From Phalacrocorax aristotelis (taxonomy: Eukaryota > Chordata > Aves > Suliformes > Phalacrocoracidae), in assembly GCF_949628215.1 (NCBI RefSeq), contig NC_134286.1, forward strand, positions 2,418,001 through 2,482,000: 64,000 nt of DNA. Reading direction: 5' to 3'. The stretch's first letter is position 1. Every line of letters begins with the position of its first letter. Shown here piece after piece: positions 61,214 to 64,000 of the stretch. The notes beneath the pieces were generated by a model, which was not told where the DNA came from, did no database searches, and worked only from the letters and a program-made list of their open reading frames with translations. A program made the translations under genes and the position numbers.

Positions 61214-63500
61214 AGCATCCTGACCCCACCACGCTGACACGTCTTCACTGAAACAGCGGAAGCAATTTATTATTAAGATACTGTTTTCCACTGATTGTAT
61301 TAAAAGATAATTATCCGCAGTACTAGCAAAGAGAAGATAAAATCGATTTGTTTGTTCAGAGGGTTAAAGCAAGAGAAAGTTCTCTTTGGTTTTGAAATAC
61401 AATCTGGAAGTTAAAAGTTCATTGACTGTAGCTTACAGCATTGATTTTTCATAGAGGATTGTTACCTTCTGTGACACAGGAACCCAGAGGTGAGCATTTC
61501 TCTGCTTTACACGCTTTAGCACTGAGGATTTTGAGGGATTTTTCACGAAAAATAACAGTCTTGAGTGACCATCAAGGTGAGAGCAAGGACTGCTGAAAGC
61601 AGCCGCGGCCAGCTCGCAGCTTACCTCCCTTTGGCTTCCAGCCCTCACGTGAGCAGTTTTAGTTTTTTAAAAAATATATCAAAAAAATAGCATCGAATTC
61701 CCACAAAAGAGAAAGCTGGGGGGGAGCGGAGCGGCCTCCTGCCCGGCGGCTCTGCACGGAGGCCGGGAGCATCCACCGTGCCGCCGGGCCACCTTCGTGG
61801 GGAGCTCCCAAATCTGGAATTGAGATTTAAGGAGGAATTTTGCTCCCTCCCGCCCCTGCTCACAGCCCTTAGCAAACAGCCCTGCTCCGGCAAGGGCTGC
61901 CATCTGGCCCCTTTGTTTTTCCAGTAACCTGTAGACACCGATAGCGTTTAACAATGAGATGCGGGTTTTCGCAGACCATTTGCCTTTTTTCTTTTTTGCC
62001 ATCCTTTTTGTTTTTTTAATCTCACTTAGTCTTTTGCTTTGCTCCGGTGCAGACCAAGGAGCTCGCAGGGGAGAAGAGAGCGGCCCCGGCTCCTCCGGGA
62101 AATGCCACACCACTTCATTCCCTTTTTCTCTCCTTTTGGCTTGGCTTTGAACCATTTTGCTGCTGAGGGACTGTAGCAAAGGGCAGAAGCAGGAGCAGAG
62201 TCCTCCCCACCTTCCCGTGGACAGATGACCGTGGGCCACGGTGACACCCCACCTCGCAAGTGTCACCCCACAGCTGCTCCTGGCCTGCAGGTGGCCAGCA
62301 CTGCCCAAAATCAAGCCTAGTGCGAGCAGAACTGGACTAAACCGCAGCGATATTGGCATTTCCTTCGGCGTGGAAATAAAAATCACCTGGAATGGATTTG
62401 GAAGAAACCCTGCCTTGGTTTCTGTGAGGGCAGGGTAACGGCAGACCTGCCCGGGGCACGGCTGGTGGTTTGCCTTTGCAGCCTGGCCAGGAGACGGCCA
62501 AAAGCCCGATAACTTTAACAGGAACGTACAGGATTGAAGCAGTAAAGGTTGTTTTTTTTTTTCAATGAGCTCAGCTCTTCCTTTCTTGCCGGTGTTGGGG
62601 CGAGAGTGGCAGCTCAGCGCTCTCCGCTCGGAGGTGGCCGGTCATGGCAAGGGCTGATGGATCGGTGCCGTTGGCTCACCGAGCCTTATTTTGGCTGCCC
62701 GTCGCGCTCTGCCCCTTTTCACTGTGAAGCTGCTGTTTCACAACATACCGTACTATTTGAGCTTTTAATGCACCAAATTAGTCGAAGATTAAAAAGTTTG
62801 AGTGCTGCGAGTTATTAATTGAATATTAACTTGTTTGATTCTTGCTGCTAACAGCAGGACAGTCCCAAAGACGGCAGCTCCCACTAACCATTAATCCATG
62901 GACTCATCTGGTTTTGGAAGCGTTTCTGCCCTTCCCACTGTAGCATATAGGCACCCCACTGTCTGTAATACCCCCGTGGAGCGCATTCCCGGGGGGTTTC
63001 TGCCACGCCGGAGGAGCTGGGAGGGCGCGCACGGTGTCCGTGTCCTTTTGGCGCTCTCCAAGTTGCGCTTGGATGAGAAACCAAGAGCTCCTCGGAGCAC
63101 GGCTCTGCCTCGGCCAGCCCGGGAGCTGCAGGAGACCCATCCCACACCAGGCATGTCCTGATACCGCCTGGCCCAGTCACTAAGCAGCGTTCCGAGCCGA
63201 CTGCTAATCATCTGCTGAGAATCACTGTTCGCTGCTATACGGTGCTGGCTTGAGGAATGCAAACTCACATCAGCTTCGATTTAATATTTCAAAGCATTAG
63301 GAAGCATCGCTAGTTGTTCCTCCGTGGAACCCCAACCGCCTCCAGCCAGCACTTGCAGACCAAAAGTTTAGATTTAAAGAAGCACATTGTAATTTGGGGG
63401 TGTTTTTTCTTTTTTTTTTTTCTAAGCAAAGCAGAGTTTAATTAACACCCTCGGAATCGCAGCATAAATCTCGTTGGCGGGGGAAGTGCACTGCGGCGCG
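61214..63500. other. Non-coding DNA
   Basis: Mixed AT- and GC-rich sequence with no recognised exon or repeat. Minus-strand open frames of 97-235 codons at 61645-62386 are compositional. Confidence 0.5.
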
Positions 63501-63502
63501 AG

Positions 63503-63659
63503 CTGTCAGCAGCTCCCTATGATCTGACAGGGTCCAGCAAATGCTTCCCCCATCCTGACCCCACCTGTCAATCAGCTTTCGGGGGAGAAGACCCTTCTCC
63601 CCCGCCTCTCGTCTCTTTGGCGAGGAGCAACAGCCAGCTACAATTTTGACTAGCTGTCA
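63503..63659. promoter_or_regulatory. Cluster of TALE-homeodomain (PBX/MEIS/PREP) sites, candidate enhancer
   Basis: CTGTCAATCA at 63565-63574 is the reverse complement of TGATTGACAG, the known PBX-PREP/MEIS composite decamer. Three further MEIS/PREP hexamers sit close by: CTGTCA at 63503-63508, TGACAG at 63525-63530 and CTGTCA at 63654-63659. The surrounding sequence is complex and not repetitive. PBX/MEIS factors pattern craniofacial tissue, so a role for TBX22, whose stop is 12.4 kb to the left, is possible but only inferred. Confidence 0.45.
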
Positions 63660-64000
63660 TTTATCGTTATTTCGGGGAGGAAGGAGCCAGGGAGGCACTC
63701 TTCACCCCGAAGGTGCGGGCTGAGCAGAATTTGAGATGATGGGTGGGGATTTCCACCAGCACAAATGGGAATAAGCCTCGGAGCTTTCCAGGCTGCACCA
63801 AAAATAGCGGACCAATTTCAGTCTCAATTATAGCTTGGTTAACCCGGAGTATAATTCAGAAGTCAGCTTCTAATATTTCAATTCAGGATAAAGAATAATA
63901 TTCCACTTCCCCCTCTGCACCCCAAGCGATTTTCATTTTATAGGGGCCAATCTTGACTTGAACATGTGTTTCGGCGAGATACTATAGGATATGAGTGCGC
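63660..64000. other. Conserved-looking AT-rich right edge
   Basis: Contains CCAAAAATAG (63798 region, CArG/MEF2-like), several TAATATT/ATTATA cores and no repeat. It may be a continuation of the candidate enhancer. Confidence 0.35.

Noticed and set aside
61679..62386. 235-codon minus-strand frame
   Set aside because: No recognisable family, Lys- and Arg-rich stretches from poly-T tracts, overlapping frames on both strands.

Overview
The window looks like one 64 kb piece of a bird (or close sauropsid) chromosome. Two CR1 (chicken repeat 1) LINE fragments are recognisable. There are no primate- or rodent-type SINEs, interspersed repeats are sparse, and the only convincing gene is a vertebrate T-box gene split by GT-AG introns. 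CR1 also occurs in turtles and crocodilians, so the bird call is an inference. I see no bacterial or viral genes, CRISPR arrays, tRNA or rRNA genes.

The gene is TBX22, on the plus strand at 45877-51146. Eight coding exons join in frame to a 489-residue protein with an eh1-like N-terminal motif, a complete T-box and a C-terminal region ending at a stop at 51144-51146. Exons 1-7 occupy only 1.8 kb inside a strong CpG island (about 44730-47945). A 2.9 kb AT-richer intron separates them from the last exon. The 3' UTR probably ends near 52300, after an AATAAA at 52276. The family encodes nuclear DNA-binding repressors; mammalian TBX22 acts in palate and tongue-frenulum development.

Layout: 1-1680 unannotated DNA; 1681-2620 CR1 remnant (minus); 4301-5331 CR1 3' fragment (plus); 5332-27940 gene-poor DNA with a probable MIR remnant (14965-15060), a (TTTTA)n tract (20476-20550) and a CpG-dense patch at 26680-27345; 27943-29058 a 22-bp minisatellite of about 50 copies; 29059-44700 gene-poor DNA with paired TTAATTAA repeats (32773-32837), an (ATT)n(GTT)n tract (35064-35162) and a CpG islet at 41860-42180; then TBX22; then 52300-64000 gene-poor DNA with a (CCCT)n tract and, near the right edge, a cluster of TALE-homeodomain (PBX/MEIS) motifs.

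The picture is a single developmental transcription-factor gene in a large non-coding neighbourhood, the usual setting for long-range enhancers. I found no undescribed multi-gene system. The items most worth checking are the minisatellite (higher-order structure, G-quadruplex potential, six open frames), the TALE-motif cluster, the upstream CpG islets as possible alternative promoters, and the short N-terminus of this TBX22. Conservation could not be tested here, so enhancer-like calls are inference from composition and motifs only.
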